Notes under the pieces: generated by a model
What the model saw: the letters and a program-made list of their open reading frames with translations, nothing else
Told to the model about the DNA's origin: nothing
Databases searched by the model: none
Translations under genes and position numbers: made by a program
In this document: piece after piece, positions 1-16,084 of the stretch
Layout of the letters: every line of letters begins with the position of its first letter
Numbering within the stretch: position 1 is the stretch's first letter
Source: Streptomyces sp. KMM 9044
GTDB lineage: Bacteria > Actinomycetota > Actinomycetes > Streptomycetales > Streptomycetaceae
DNA length: 64,000 bases
NCBI RefSeq assembly: GCF_024701375.2
Contig: NZ_CP113910.1
Span: forward strand, 2,108,001-2,172,000
Reading direction: 5' to 3'

Positions 1-2396
1 TCCGGGCCGAGGTCGCCGAGGCCCACGCGCACCCGCAGCCCGAGCGTGGTGCCGAGTTCCGCGGTGCCCGGTGTCTCCGACGTCTCGACGTGGTCGACGC
101 TCACCCCGTGCCAGGCGGCGCGCACCCGGGACTTCCACCGGGCGAGGTCCCGCGCGGCGTCCGGATCCATCGCGCGGTGGCTGCCGGCGGCGGGCGCGTA
201 CAGGCGCTCGACGTACTCGCGGACCATCCGGCCGGCCAGCACCTTCGGGCCGAGCAGGCTCAGGGTGCGCCGGACCATCTCCAGCCACCGGTCCGGCAGC
301 CCGCTCCCACCCCGCTCGTAGAAGCGCGGGGTGATCCGCTGCTCCAGCAGGTCGTAGAGCGCGGCGGCCTCTACGGCGTCGCGCCGGTCCGGGTCGTCCC
401 CCACCGCCGAAAGCGTGGAGGTGCCCCCGTCCACCCCGTCCGCGGTGGGAATGGCCCAGCCGAAGTCGGGCTGGAACCACTCGTCCCACCAGCCGTCCAG
501 CACCGAGAGGTTGAGACAGCCGTTGAGCGCGGCCTTCATGCCGCTGGTGCCGCACGCCTCCAGCGGACGCAGGGGGTTGTTCAGCCAGATGTCGCAGCCC
601 GGGTAGAGCTTCTGCGCCATCGCCATGCCGTAGTCGGGCAGGAACACGATCCGGTGCCGGACGCGCGGGTCGTCGGCGAACCGGACCAGCTCCTGGATGA
701 GCCGCTTGCCGCCCTCGTCCGCCGGGTGAGCCTTGCCCGCGACCACGATCTGCACCGGCCGCTCGGGGTGCAGCAGCAGGTTCGTCAGCCTGCCCTGGTC
801 CTGCAGCATCAGCGTCAGCCGCTTGTACGAGGGGACCCGCCGGGCGAACCCGATGGTCAGCACGTCCGGGTCGAGCACCCGGTCGATCCAGCCCAGCTCC
901 GCCGTCCCGGCGCCGCGCTGCCGCCAGGAGGCGCGCAGCCGCTCCCGCACCTCCATCACCAGCAGGGCGCGCAGGGACCGGCGCAGCTCCCAGATGTCCT
1001 CGTCCGGGATGTCGGCGACCGAGTCCCAGCGGTCCGATCCGCCGACGGCCAGCGCCTCCTCGGCCCGCTCTGCGCCGATCTGCCGGGCGCCGAGCCGGAA
1101 CACCTCGGGGGCGACCCAGGTGGGCGCGTGCACCCCGTTGGTGACGGAGGTGATGGGCACCTCCTCGGGGTCGAACCCGGGCCACAGCCCGGCGAACATC
1201 CCGCGGCTGACACTGCCGTGCAGCAGGGACACGCCGTTGGCGCGCTGGGCGAGGCGCAGGCCCATCACGGCCATGTTGAACAGACCGGGCTCGCCGCCGG
1301 GGTACGTCTCCCTGCCGAGCCTGAGGACACGGTCGACGTCGATGCCCGGCAGTTCGGTGTCGGGGCCGAAGTGGCGGGCGACCAGATCGCGGTCGAAGCG
1401 GTCGATGCCGGCCGGTACGGGGGTGTGCGTGGTGAACACGGTCCCGGCCCGGACGGCCTCCAGGGCGGCGTCGAACTCCATCCCCTCGGAGCCCAGTTCG
1501 GCGATGCGCTCCAGACCGAGGAAACCGGCGTGGCCCTCGTTGGTGTGGAACACCTCGGGCGGTGCGTGCCCGGTGAGCCCGCAGTACGCGCGCACCGCCC
1601 GGACTCCTCCTATGCCGAGCAGCATCTCCTGGAGCAGCCGGTGCTCGCTGCCGCCGCCGTAGAGCCGGTCGGTGACGCCGCGGGCGCCGGGGTCGTTCTC
1701 CTCGACGTCGGAGTCGAGCAGGAGCAGCGGGACCCTGCCCACCTGGGCCAGCCAGATCCGGGCGCGCAGCGACCGGCCGCCGGGCAGGGCGAGGCTCACC
1801 AGGGCGTGCCTGCCGTCGGGTTCCTCGAGCTGGACGAGGGGCAGCTCGTTGGGGTCGAGGACGGGGTAGTGCTCCTGCTGCCAGCCGTCCCGGGACAGGG
1901 TCTGGCGGAAGTAGCCGTGCCGGTAGAGCAGGCCGACGCCGATCAGCGGGACGCCGAGGTCGCTGGCGGCCTTGAGGTGGTCGCCGGCGAGGATGCCGAG
2001 CCCGCCGGAGTACTGCGGCAGGGCGGCCGTGATGCCGAACTCCGGAGAGAAGTAGGCGATGGAGGCGGGCAGTTGGTCGCTATGCGGCCGGGTGCCGGAC
2101 TGGGTCTGGTACCAGCGGTCGCCGGTCATGTACGAGTGCAGGTCGTCCGCGGCCGCGTCGAGGCGGTCCAGGAACGCGCGGTCGCCGGCCAGCTCGGCGA
2201 GCCGCTCGGGCCCCACGCCGCCCAGCAGCCGTACGGGGTCGCGGCCGCAGGCGGCCCAGCCTTCGGGGTCGACGGACTGGAAGAGGTCGCCGGTCGGAGT
2301 GTGCCAGGACCAGCGCAGATTGCGGGCCAGGTCACTGAGGGGCTGGAGGGGGTCGGGGAGAACGGGTCGGACGGTGAATCGACGGATCGCCTTCAA
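1..2396 (-). CDS. glgP: alpha-glucan (glycogen/maltodextrin) phosphorylase, C-terminus cut by window edge
   Basis: The enzyme phosphorolyses alpha-1,4-glucan ends to glucose 1-phosphate in the cytoplasm. The reverse strand is open for 798 codons and begins KAIRRFTVRPVLPDPL, typical of the long actinobacterial phosphorylase. The PLP-site block NNPLRPLEACGTSGMKAA, carrying the conserved Lys, lies near nt 545-605, and TTHTPVPAGIDRFD near 1390-1435. I chose the TTG start at 2396 because a GAGG Shine-Dalgarno sits about 6 nt upstream and homology begins there. Family members are roughly 870 aa, so some tens of residues are missing off the left edge. It is divergent from the GlgE-pathway genes, the usual Streptomyces arrangement that pairs glucan breakdown with GlgE-dependent synthesis. 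Confidence in the family is high. Confidence 0.95.
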   Translation of the reverse strand, partial: MKAIRRFTVRPVLPDPLQPLSDLARNLRWSWHTPTGDLFQSVDPEGWAACGRDPVRLLGGVGPERLAELAGDRAFLDRLDAAADDLHSYMTGDRWYQTQSGTRPHSDQLPASIAYFSPEFGITAALPQYSGGLGILAGDHLKAASDLGVPLIGVGLLYRHGYFRQTLSRDGWQQEHYPVLDPNELPLVQLEEPDGRHALVSLALPGGRSLRARIWLAQVGRVPLLLLDSDVEENDPGARGVTDRLYGGGSEHRLLQEMLLGIGGVRAVRAYCGLTGHAPPEVFHTNEGHAGFLGLERIAELGSEGMEFDAALEAVRAGTVFTTHTPVPAGIDRFDRDLVARHFGPDTELPGIDVDRVLRLGRETYPGGEPGLFNMAVMGLRLAQRANGVSLLHGSVSRGMFAGLWPGFDPEEVPITSVTNGVHAPTWVAPEVFRLGARQIGAERAEEALAVGGSDRWDSVADIPDEDIWELRRSLRALLVMEVRERLRASWRQRGAGTAELGWIDRVLDPDVLTIGFARRVPSYKRLTLMLQDQGRLTNLLLHPERPVQIVVAGKAHPADEGGKRLIQELVRFADDPRVRHRIVFLPDYGMAMAQKLYPGCDIWLNNPLRPLEACGTSGMKAALNGCLNLSVLDGWWDEWFQPDFGWAIPTADGVDGGTSTLSAVGDDPDRRDAVEAAALYDLLEQRITPRFYERGGSGLPDRWLEMVRRTLSLLGPKVLAGRMVREYVERLYAPAAGSHRAMDPDAARDLARWKSRVRAAWHGVSVDHVETSETPGTAELGTTLGLRVRVGLGDLGP

Positions 2397-2685
2397 ATTC
2401 CACCTCGGCGCGAGTCGCGGTGCGGAGGGACGGCACTGTGCGTCCGGTCGTCCCGTACGACACTACCGGCGGAAACGGCATCCACGGCGGAAGTCGGACA
2501 ACCCGGCACCGGCGTACCCTCACCCAAACGATTCGCCGCGCGGCGGACATGGCCGGTTCCCCACCTGTAGGCGTCCTTGCGGGGCTTCGTTCCGCACGAG
2601 ACGCTGCCACGGTGGCGTGCCGGCCGCGCCGGGTGCACCCCGGCCCGCGGCGCCGTACGCCGAGCCGAGGAGGAGAACTCCGGCC

Positions 2686-3259
2686 ATGGCGCTGAACACC
2701 ACCCTCCGCGCCTCCATCGCGTCCGGCGTCAGCTGCACGGTCGCCGCGGGCGACGAGGGCGGGCCGGCCGCGCTGTACTCGCCGGCGGGGGCCGGACAGG
2801 CGATCACGAGGGGCGCGACCGGTCGGCAGGACAAGAAACCGGCCTTTTCGAACCACGGCTCGGCCGTGGGTCTGTTCGCCCCCCGGGGCCGCCATCACGT
2901 CGGCGGCCACCGCGAGCGACACCGGGCGGGTCACCGCCTCGGGCACGTCGATGGCGTCCCCGCACGCGGCGGGCGCCGCGGCACCGCATCTCGCCGGGCA
3001 CCCGCGGGCGACTCCGGCTCAGGTGACGAAAGGCCTGGTCAAGGAGGCGGCGGCCGGGAAGGTCGGCGGCTGCGGACTCGGGTCGCCGAACCGGCTGCCG
3101 CGGACGCCGACGCCCTGGTGCGGCGTTCCCGGGCCCCGCGCCCCAACCGCCGACGGCGTCGGCGGGGGAACGGGCGACGGCGTGGGAGCGGGTCCGCCGA
3201 GAGCCGGCTCCGCCCCGCACGGCGAGGCCGGTCTTGTGTGTCGACATACGCGCGAGTAG
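2686..3259 (+). pseudogene. remnant of subtilisin-like (S8) serine protease, C-terminal half only, frameshifted
   Basis: The first part reads ASIASGVSCTVAAGDEGGPA...FSNHGSAVGLFAP, the oxyanion-hole and post-catalytic region of a secreted subtilase. At the C-run 2880-2884 the frame moves by one base. The next frame continues PGAAITSAATASDTGRV and then the catalytic-serine motif GTSMASPHAAGAAA (about 2942-2983) and a GKVGGCGLGSPNRL tail ending near 3100. The Asp and His catalytic segments, propeptide and signal peptide are absent; upstream is only the glgP leader. It is therefore 5'-truncated as well as shifted by one extra C, and cannot encode an active protease. Downstream of the homology the frame drifts into low-complexity Gly/Pro until a TAG near 3257. 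Confidence 0.75.
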
Positions 3260-3460
3260 TTAACAAAGTGCCGGATTGCTCACCCGAACAGAGTGGGAAG
3301 GCTCCTGCGGTACACCCCTCAGGAGCGCCGCCGTGCACCACGGGACATGACGGGGCATCACGGTACGTCACTCAGGATCGCGCAGGATCGCGCAAGACCA
3401 CGCAGGACCCACCTCCCCACAGTCATCCGTCCACCCACGTTGACGCGGACAGGAGCGGTC

Positions 3461-7406
<3,946 letters not shown>

Positions 7407-7417
7407 CACGCAGGGAA

Positions 7418-7453
7418 CCCGGGGTGGGGCGGTTTCTCCTGCCCCGCCCGGGG
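7418..7453 (+). terminator. GC-rich hairpin between treS and the maltokinase gene
   Basis: A stem of about 13 bp with one mismatch and one G-T pair (CCCGGGGTGGGGC / GCCCCGCCCGGGG) closes over a 10-nt loop directly after the treS stop. There is no T-run. It could be an attenuator or mRNA 3'-end protector within the operon rather than a full terminator. Confidence 0.45.
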
Positions 7454-7501
7454 CACGCATCAGTAACACCCCGACGATTCCGGGGAAAGGACGCGACTGA
7501 A

Positions 7502-8959
7502 ATGTCGGAAGCCGTCATACGTACGGTCGCACCCCCGCCCGGCCTCCTTGTGTCGCTGGATCCACTGCTCAGGGAATGGCTGCCCCGACAGCGCTGGTTC
7601 GCGGGCAAGGGGCGGCCGGTCACCGGGTTCACCCTGATCGCGGCCACCGAGCTGCTGCCGCCCACCGCCCGGCTTGGCCTGTACCACCTGCTCGTCCGCG
7701 CCCACCAGCCCGACCCGTCCGTCCCACCCGGTTCGCCCGTCCCCGACGGCGGCACCGCCCACCCCGGTGACTGCTACCAGCTGCTGATCGGTGTGCGCGA
7801 GGCGCTGCCGCCCCGGCTGGCGAGCGCGCTGATCGGGCACGTGGGCGAGGGCCCGCTCGCCGGACGGACGGTCTACGAGGCCCTGCACGACACCCGGCCC
7901 GCCGAACTGCTCCTGGAGGCCCTGCGCACCCGGGCCCGGATCGGCGTCCTGCGCTTCGAGCGGGACCCGGGGCAGGAGATCCGGTCCGGTCTGGCGCCGC
8001 GCCTGATGACGGTCGAGCAGTCGAACTCGTCCGTCGTCTACGGGGACGAGTTCGTCCTGAAGCTGCTGCGCCGGATCGTGCCCGGGGTCAACCCCGATCT
8101 GGAGCTGCCGCTGGCGCTGGCCCGCGAGGGCTGCCCGCAGGTGCCGCCGCCCACGGCGTGGCTGGTCGCGGACCCCGACCCGGCCGTCCCCGGCGAACCG
8201 CATGTGCTGGGCGTGCTCCAGCCGTTCGTGCAGGGTGCGACGGACGGGTGGGAGCTGGCGCTGCGGGAGCTGGCCAAGGGGGAGGACTTCGTCGCCGAGG
8301 CGCGCGCGCTGGGGCGGGCCACCGCCGAGGTGCACACCGCGCTGGCCCGCGCGCTGCCCACGGTCACCCTGGGCCGCAGCCGGCTGCGGATCATGGTCGC
8401 CGGCATGGCCGAGCGGCTGGCGGCGGCCGTCCGGGCGGTGCCCGCGCTGCGGCCGTACGCGGCCGGTCTCGGCTCGGCGTACACCGCGCTGGACGGCCTG
8501 GCCGCCGAGGGGCGGACCTGGACCGCCCAGCGGGTGCACGGCGATCTGCATCTGGGCCAGTGCCTGCGGTCCCCGGCAGGGAACCCCTCTCCCGCTTTCG
8601 GCGGCGGGGGAGAGTGGTCGCTGATCGACTTCGAGGGGGAACCGGCCCGGCCGCTCGCCGAGCGGCGGATGCCGCAGCCCGTGGTCCGGGACGTGGCCGG
8701 CATGCTGCGGTCCTTCGACTACGCGGCCCGCTCCGCGGACCCGCCGCGGCCGGACTGGTCCGAGCACTGCAGGGCGGCCTACTGCTCCGGCTACGCGGAG
8801 GCGTCGGGCAGGGACCCGCGCACCGATCCCGTGATGCTGCGTGCGTACGAGACGGACAAGGCCGTCTACGAGGTGCTGTACGAGGCCCGGCACCGGCCTC
8901 AGTGGCTCCCGGTCCCGATGGCGGCGGTGCGCAGACTCGCCGGCACCGACCAGATCTGA
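7502..8959 (+). CDS. pep2: maltokinase (trehalose/GlgE pathway)
   Basis: The enzyme (also called Mak) phosphorylates maltose with ATP to alpha-maltose 1-phosphate, the GlgE substrate. It is 485 aa. The N-terminal cap region [18 protein letters not shown] is diagnostic for maltokinases. The kinase core has the choline-kinase/APH-like catalytic loop [13 protein letters not shown] and the metal-binding LIDFEGEP. An insertion rich in Pro/Gly sits between these two motifs (about nt 8566-8612), as is common in Streptomyces. ATG 7502 is preceded by a modest AAAGGA. It lies 95 bp after treS, with an intervening hairpin, and 32 bp before glgB. Confidence 0.95.
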   Translation: MSEAVIRTVAPPPGLLVSLDPLLREWLPRQRWFAGKGRPVTGFTLIAATELLPPTARLGLYHLLVRAHQPDPSVPPGSPVPDGGTAHPGDCYQLLIGVREALPPRLASALIGHVGEGPLAGRTVYEALHDTRPAELLLEALRTRARIGVLRFERDPGQEIRSGLAPRLMTVEQSNSSVVYGDEFVLKLLRRIVPGVNPDLELPLALAREGCPQVPPPTAWLVADPDPAVPGEPHVLGVLQPFVQGATDGWELALRELAKGEDFVAEARALGRATAEVHTALARALPTVTLGRSRLRIMVAGMAERLAAAVRAVPALRPYAAGLGSAYTALDGLAAEGRTWTAQRVHGDLHLGQCLRSPAGNPSPAFGGGGEWSLIDFEGEPARPLAERRMPQPVVRDVAGMLRSFDYAARSADPPRPDWSEHCRAAYCSGYAEASGRDPRTDPVMLRAYETDKAVYEVLYEARHRPQWLPVPMAAVRRLAGTDQI

Positions 8960-8991
8960 CCCGCCCGCCCTTCTCTCAGGAGGCCCCGTCC

Positions 8992-11454
<2,463 letters not shown>

Positions 11455-11456
11455 CC

Positions 11457-11476
11457 GGTCCGGCCGTCGCCGGACC
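11457..11476. terminator. bidirectional hairpin between glgB and the HelD-like gene
   Basis: Perfect 8-bp arms GGTCCGGC / GCCGGACC around a 4-nt loop fill the 28-bp space between two convergent genes. There is no T-run, as is usual in high-GC actinobacteria. Confidence 0.6.
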
Positions 11477-11482
11477 CTCCTG

Positions 11483-13759
11483 TCATGCCAGCGTGTCCGC
11501 CAGCGGTTTCGGCAGCGGCCCGGTGTGCAGGACGCCGAGCCGCTGGGTGGCGCGGGTCAGCGCCACGTACAGGTCGCTGGTGCCGTAGCGCCCCGGTTCG
11601 ACCACGAGGACGGAGTCGAACTCCAGGCCCTTGGCCTGCCGCGGGTCGAGCAGCACGACCTCCTGCGTCAGGTCGGGCTCGGCGCCCGCCGTCGCCCCGT
11701 CGAGGCGGGCGGCCAGGGCGCGGTGCAGGTCGCGCGGGGCGATGACGGCGAGCCGGCCGCCCTGGGGCCCGCCGAAATCCGCGACGGCCTTGGCGACGGC
11801 ACCGGGCAGGTCGTCGATGGCGCGGGCCCAGGGGCGCACGCCGGTGGAGCGGACCGAGCCGGGCGGCTCGAAGCCGGGGTGTTCGGCACGGACCACGGCC
11901 GCCGCGACGTCCATGATCTCGGCCGGGGTGCGGTAGTTGACGCCGAGCCGGGTGTGCTCCCAGCGGTCCTCCACGTACGGGGCGAGGATGTCCGCCCAGG
12001 AGCCGACCCCGGCCGCCTCCGCGGTCTGCGCCGGGTCGCCGACCAGGGTCATCGAGCGGGTCGGGCTGCGCCGCATCAGCAGCCGCCAGGCCATCGGCGA
12101 CAGTTCCTGCGCCTCGTCGACGATGATGTGCCCGAACGCCCAGGTGCGGTCGGCGGCGGCCCGTTCGGCGGCGCTGCGGTGGTCCTCCTCCTCGTGCCGC
12201 TCGGCGAAGCGTTCGGCGTCGATGATGTCGTGCGCGGACAGCACCTCGGAGGATTCGGGGTCGTCGTCCTCCTTGTCGTCGAACTCGAAGGTCCGCGAGG
12301 CGTACGCCACGTCCAGGACGCCCTGGGCGTACGCGATCCGCGTCCGCCGCTCCCGGTCGGCCCGCTCGCGCACCCACCGTTCGTCCTCGCCGAGGAGTTC
12401 GGCGGCCTCGTCGAGCAGTGGCACGTCGGCGACGGTCCAGTGCCGGGTCACCGGGCGGCGTATCGCGGCGGCGTCCTGGGCCGGGAGGAAGTCCTCGGGT
12501 GCGGCGAGGAAGTCGGCGATCAGCCGCTGCGGGGTGATCCGGGGCCACAACTGGTCGACGGCGGACCACACGTCGGGGTTCTCGGCGAGTTCGTCGCGGA
12601 TCTGGGTGATGTCGCTGGGGTCGAGCAGGTTGGTGCCGTCGTACGGGTCGGTGCCGATGCGTTCGGCGACCATGTCGGTGAGCGCGTTGAGGATGTGGCC
12701 CTCGAAGTACTCGCGGGACGCGTTGTGCGGCAGCTTGGCGGCACGGGTGCGTGCGCGGGCGACCCGCACCAGGCCGTCGTCCAGCATCAGGATCTCGCGG
12801 TCGTGCTCGATGGTGATCACCGGGTCGGGCAGCGCCTGCCGGCTGCGGACGACCTCGGTCAGGACGTCCGCCATATCGGCCCGGCCCTTCACCGCGGCGG
12901 CCTCGGGCGTGTCCGCCCGGGTGGCCTTCACGCCGGGGAACAGCTCGCCGACGGTCGCGAGGAGCACGCCGGTCTCGCCCAGGCTGGGCAGCACCTCGCC
13001 GATGTAGCCGAGGAACGCCGGGTTGGGGCCGACGATCAGCACGGCGCGGCGGGCCAGCAGCTCGCGGTGCTCGTAGAGGAGGTAGGCGGCGCGGTGCAGG
13101 GCGACGGCGGTCTTGCCGGTGCCCGGACCGCCCTCGACCACCAGGACACCGCGGTGCGGGGCACGGATGATGCGGTCCTGGTCCGCCTGGATGGTGCGGA
13201 CGATGTCGCCCATGCGGCCCGTGCGCGCGGAGTCGAGCGCGGCGAGCAGCACGGCGTCGCCGGTCGGGTCCTCGTGGCCGGTACGGGTCTCGTCGCCGAG
13301 GTCGAGGATCTCGTCGTGCAGGGCGGTGACCGTGCGCCCCTCGGAGGTGATGTGCCGCCGGCGCCTCAGCCCCATCGGGGTGTGGCCGGTGGCCAGGTAG
13401 AAGGGGCGGGCGACGTCGGCGCGCCAGTCGACGAGGACGGGGGTGCGCTCGGCGTCGTCGGCGCGCAGGCCGATCCGGCCGATGTGGTGGGTGTCGCCCG
13501 AGGAGAGGTCGATCCGGCCGAAACACAGCGAACCGTCCACCGCGTTCAGCGCCGCGAGCAGCCCGGACCGCTCGGCGACGAGGACGTCCCGCTCCAGCCT
13601 GGCCTGCATGGGCGTGTTGCCCTGCCCGAGCGCGTCCGTGAGGGACACCTCGGTGTCACCGCGCAGGGCGTCCACGCGTGCGTACAGTCCGTCGATGAAT
13701 TCCTGTTCCTGCCGGAATTCACGGTCCGGATATTCACTGTTTGACAATTCTGCCCCCAC
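11483..13759 (-). CDS. HelD/HelR-like UvrD-superfamily ATPase that acts on RNA polymerase
   Basis: The protein is 758 aa with a UvrD/Rep-type motor. An N-terminal coiled-coil arm (FRQEQEFIDGLYARVDALR) precedes a Walker A motif GGPGTGKT at residues 210-217. Motif II is HIIVDEAQELSP, motif III TLVGDPAQT, and VNYRTPAEI and YVALTRATQRLGVLHT lie near the end. This layout is that of HelD-type factors, which load into the RNAP primary and secondary channels and dissociate stalled complexes. In Streptomyces the related HelR protects RNAP from rifamycins. I cannot separate housekeeping HelD from HelR without alignment. I saw no obvious rifamycin-associated element upstream. The GTG 13759 start lies in the decayed tail of the thioredoxin gene, so the native promoter may have been lost or rearranged. 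Confidence 0.85.
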   Translation of the reverse strand: MGAELSNSEYPDREFRQEQEFIDGLYARVDALRGDTEVSLTDALGQGNTPMQARLERDVLVAERSGLLAALNAVDGSLCFGRIDLSSGDTHHIGRIGLRADDAERTPVLVDWRADVARPFYLATGHTPMGLRRRRHITSEGRTVTALHDEILDLGDETRTGHEDPTGDAVLLAALDSARTGRMGDIVRTIQADQDRIIRAPHRGVLVVEGGPGTGKTAVALHRAAYLLYEHRELLARRAVLIVGPNPAFLGYIGEVLPSLGETGVLLATVGELFPGVKATRADTPEAAAVKGRADMADVLTEVVRSRQALPDPVITIEHDREILMLDDGLVRVARARTRAAKLPHNASREYFEGHILNALTDMVAERIGTDPYDGTNLLDPSDITQIRDELAENPDVWSAVDQLWPRITPQRLIADFLAAPEDFLPAQDAAAIRRPVTRHWTVADVPLLDEAAELLGEDERWVRERADRERRTRIAYAQGVLDVAYASRTFEFDDKEDDDPESSEVLSAHDIIDAERFAERHEEEDHRSAAERAAADRTWAFGHIIVDEAQELSPMAWRLLMRRSPTRSMTLVGDPAQTAEAAGVGSWADILAPYVEDRWEHTRLGVNYRTPAEIMDVAAAVVRAEHPGFEPPGSVRSTGVRPWARAIDDLPGAVAKAVADFGGPQGGRLAVIAPRDLHRALAARLDGATAGAEPDLTQEVVLLDPRQAKGLEFDSVLVVEPGRYGTSDLYVALTRATQRLGVLHTGPLPKPLADTLA

Positions 13760-13862
13760 CCGGATACAATGTGTTCAATAAACTTCTGCGCAACTCGGTT
13801 CCACTGAAGTCGCGAGTCAACGAATATACGCAGAGGAAACCCCCCGGGCGCAATTACCCGCA

Positions 13863-14106
13863 CGAACGCCGGCGTCGACAGCGCCTTGTACGCGTGGGTG
13901 GTGTCCGGGTTGGCGTCCACGTTCAGCTGGACGACCTTCGGCCGCCCGCTCTCCTCGGCGGCCGGCGCGCCCAGCACCGGTGCCATCTGCCGGCACGGCG
14001 AGCACCAGTCGGCGGTGAACTCCACCAGCACCGGCAGCGACGATTCGATCACCTCCGCCGCGAAGTCCGCGTCGGTCACTTCCCTCACGTCTTTCGCCCC
14101 GCTCAC
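13863..14106 (-). pseudogene. thioredoxin domain, C-terminal third missing
   Basis: GTG 14106 starts SGAKDVREVTDADFAAEVIE, followed by the active site VEFTADWCSPCRQMAP (WCxxC, with SP in place of the usual GP) and QLNVDANPDTTHAYKALSTPAF. The cis-Pro loop is reached and then homology stops. The last two strands and helix of the fold are absent, and the frame runs on without a stop past 13760 into the start of the HelD-like gene. GTGA overlaps the stop of the MerR gene, so the pair was a translationally coupled redox unit. A deletion joining the truncated end to the HelD leader is the simplest reading. Confidence 0.7.
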
Positions 14107-14543
14107 CTGTGCCCTCCCCGTTCGCGCACCGGTTCCGGGCCTCCCGAAACCGCGGCGTCGGCCGCCGGTTCGTCGCGTGCCCTCTCCGCCCGTGCCCTCT
14201 CCGCCCGTGCCAACTGCTCCCCGACGCTCGCCCGTACGGCCCGCAGCTCGCCGATGAGCGCGTCGAGTTCGCCCAGCTCGCGCCGGTAGACCGCGAGCGA
14301 GGCGGAGCACGCGTCGCCCTTCGGGTGTCCGGCCCGCAGACACCCCACGAAGGGCCGGGTCTCCTCCCGCTCGAACCCGAAGTCCTGCAGCGTCCGGATC
14401 TGCCGCAGCAGCTTCAGGTCGCTCTCCTCGTGCGTCCGGTGGTTGTTGCCCGTACGCCGTGCGGGCAGCGGTCCCCGTGATTCGTGGTACCGCAGCGTCC
14501 GCGTGGTGGTCCCGGCGCGTGCGGCCGGCCCGCCGATTCGCAT
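14103..14543 (-). CDS. MerR-family transcriptional regulator
   Basis: The 146-aa product starts at ATG 14543, where the MerR winged helix begins (MRIGGPAARAGTTTRTLRYH). The recognition segment, wing and dimer helix (LKLLRQIRTLQDFGF; LGELDALIGELRAVRA) are recognisable, with a Cys-containing stretch CLRAGHPKGDACSASL that could sense thiols or metals. Some positions normally conserved are unusual: GGP replaces GEL after MRI, HES replaces YES, and NNH replaces the usual GYR. This hints at relaxed selection in a decaying neighbourhood. It likely controlled the thioredoxin gene it overlaps by 3 nt. Confidence 0.75.
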   Translation of the reverse strand: MRIGGPAARAGTTTRTLRYHESRGPLPARRTGNNHRTHEESDLKLLRQIRTLQDFGFEREETRPFVGCLRAGHPKGDACSASLAVYRRELGELDALIGELRAVRASVGEQLARAERARAERARDEPAADAAVSGGPEPVRERGGHR

Positions 14544-14705
14544 ACCGGTGAACGCAAGCCCTGACGTCGGCGTCAGGGCAAGACGGGACGGAACGGAAGA
14601 GGGCCGATCGGTCGGGCTCACGGGGGAGGTAGTCCGGCCACCCGGCGGCGGGGGGGAGCACTGGGGCGCCGGCCCCTGTGCGGCAGGCAGCGGCCTGTGG
14701 GCCAG

Positions 14706-16084
14706 GCCGTGGCGAGTTCCTTCTCGCCGCCCGGTGCGGGGGGGGGCCGGCAGGGCCGTCGTTGCCGTGCTCGTCGAGCAGGGTGGCCTCGCCGAAGGGG
14801 AGGCTGCCGGAGAGGACCTGTCCGACCCGCTCCTCGTCGATCTCCTTGGTCCAGGTGCCGATCAGCACCGTGGCGACCGCGTTTCCCGCGAAGTTGGTCG
14901 GGGCGCGGGCCTCGCTCATCAGGCGGTCGATGCCGACGATGAGACCGGTGCCGTCCACCAGGGCCGGCTTGTGCGACTGCAGACCACCGGCCGGCGTCGC
15001 GAGGCCGGGACCGGAGACACCGGCGGCACCCTTGGAGGCGGACCAGCAGGAAGAGCAGCAGCGGGATCTGCTCGCCGATCGACATCGGCGTACCCAGGGC
15101 GTCGGCGATGAACAGCGAGGCCATGGTCATGCAGATCATGGTGCCGTCGAGGTTGAAGGAGTAGCCGGTGGGGACGGTGATGCCGACGACCGGCCTGCTG
15201 ACGCCCAGGTGCTCCCTCTTCGCGATGAGCCGCGGCAGCGCCGACTCGGACGAGGAAGTGGACAGGATCAGCAGGAACTCACGGCCCGGGTACTTGAACA
15301 GCGACCAGACGTCCAGCCCCGCGACGATCCGCACCAGCGCGCCGAGCACCACGAAGGTGAAGAGCACACAGGTGATGCAGAAGCCGAGCATCAGCACCGC
15401 GAGGCTCTTCAGCGCGTCCACGCCCGAGGCTCCGGTGACGGCGGCCATGGCACCGAAGGCACCGACCGGGGCAGCCCACATGATCATGGCGAGGACCCGG
15501 AAGACCAGCCGCTGGATGTGCTCGATGCCGCGCAGGACCGGCTGGCCGGCCCTGCCCATGGCCTGCAGCGCGAACCCGCACAGCAGGGCGACCAGCAGGG
15601 TCTGCAGGACCTCGCCCTGGGTGAAGGCGGACACGATCGTGGTGGGGATGATGCCGAGCAGGAAGTCGGTGGTGGACTTGGCCTCCGCGTCGACCTGGGC
15701 CTGGCCCGTCTCCTTGACCGCGTCGGTGACCGCGAGCCCTGTTCCCGGGTCCAGGATGTTGCCGACGACCAGGCCGGTGCCGAGCGCGACCAGCGACATC
15801 ACCAGGAAGTAGCCCATGGCGATACCGCCGGCGGCGCCCTTGGCGGCCTTTCGCACGGAGCCGATGCCCAGCACGATGGTGCAGAAGATGATCGGCGAGA
15901 TCATCATCTTGATCAGGTTCACGAACCCGGTGCCGATCGGCTTCAGCCCGACCGCGAAGCCGGGTGCCGACAGACCGACGGCGATACCGAGGGCGACCGC
16001 GATGATCACCGCGATGTGGAGATAGTGCGTGCGGTCCCGCTTCGCTCGGGGAGCGGCAGGTGCCGTATCGGCTGTGCTGGTCAC
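14706..16084 (-). pseudogene. dctA: DctA-type dicarboxylate:cation symporter (DAACS family), frameshifted
   Basis: The family imports C4-dicarboxylates with cations across the cytoplasmic membrane. GTG 16084 has AGGAGG upstream. The first frame carries the N-terminal helices, the serine-rich loop ILSTSSSESALPRL and VPTGYSFNLDGT. At 15040-15041 (two G on the plus strand) one extra base moves the frame. The correct sequence continues in the next frame as ASKGAAGVSG, GLIVGIDRLMSEARAPTNFAGN and WTKEIDEERVGQVLSGSLPF. A run of nine G at 14738-14746 shifts the hydrophilic tail again before EKELATA. All transport motifs are present across the two frames. It is divergent from the two-component genes at 16252-18584, its likely regulators. 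Confidence 0.85.

Noticed and set aside
90-2570. A very long open frame on the plus strand over glgP
   Set aside because: It is antisense to a clear phosphorylase frame, has biased composition and no motifs; a GC-codon-bias artefact.
11525-13744. 739-codon plus-strand frame opposite the HelD-like gene
   Set aside because: Gly/Val/Arg-rich mirror of a well-supported ATPase gene; no recognisable domain.
13741-13770. TTGACA-N18-TACAAT on the plus strand as a real promoter
   Set aside because: It reads antisense to the HelD leader and thioredoxin remnant with no gene behind it; kept only as a remark in a finding.
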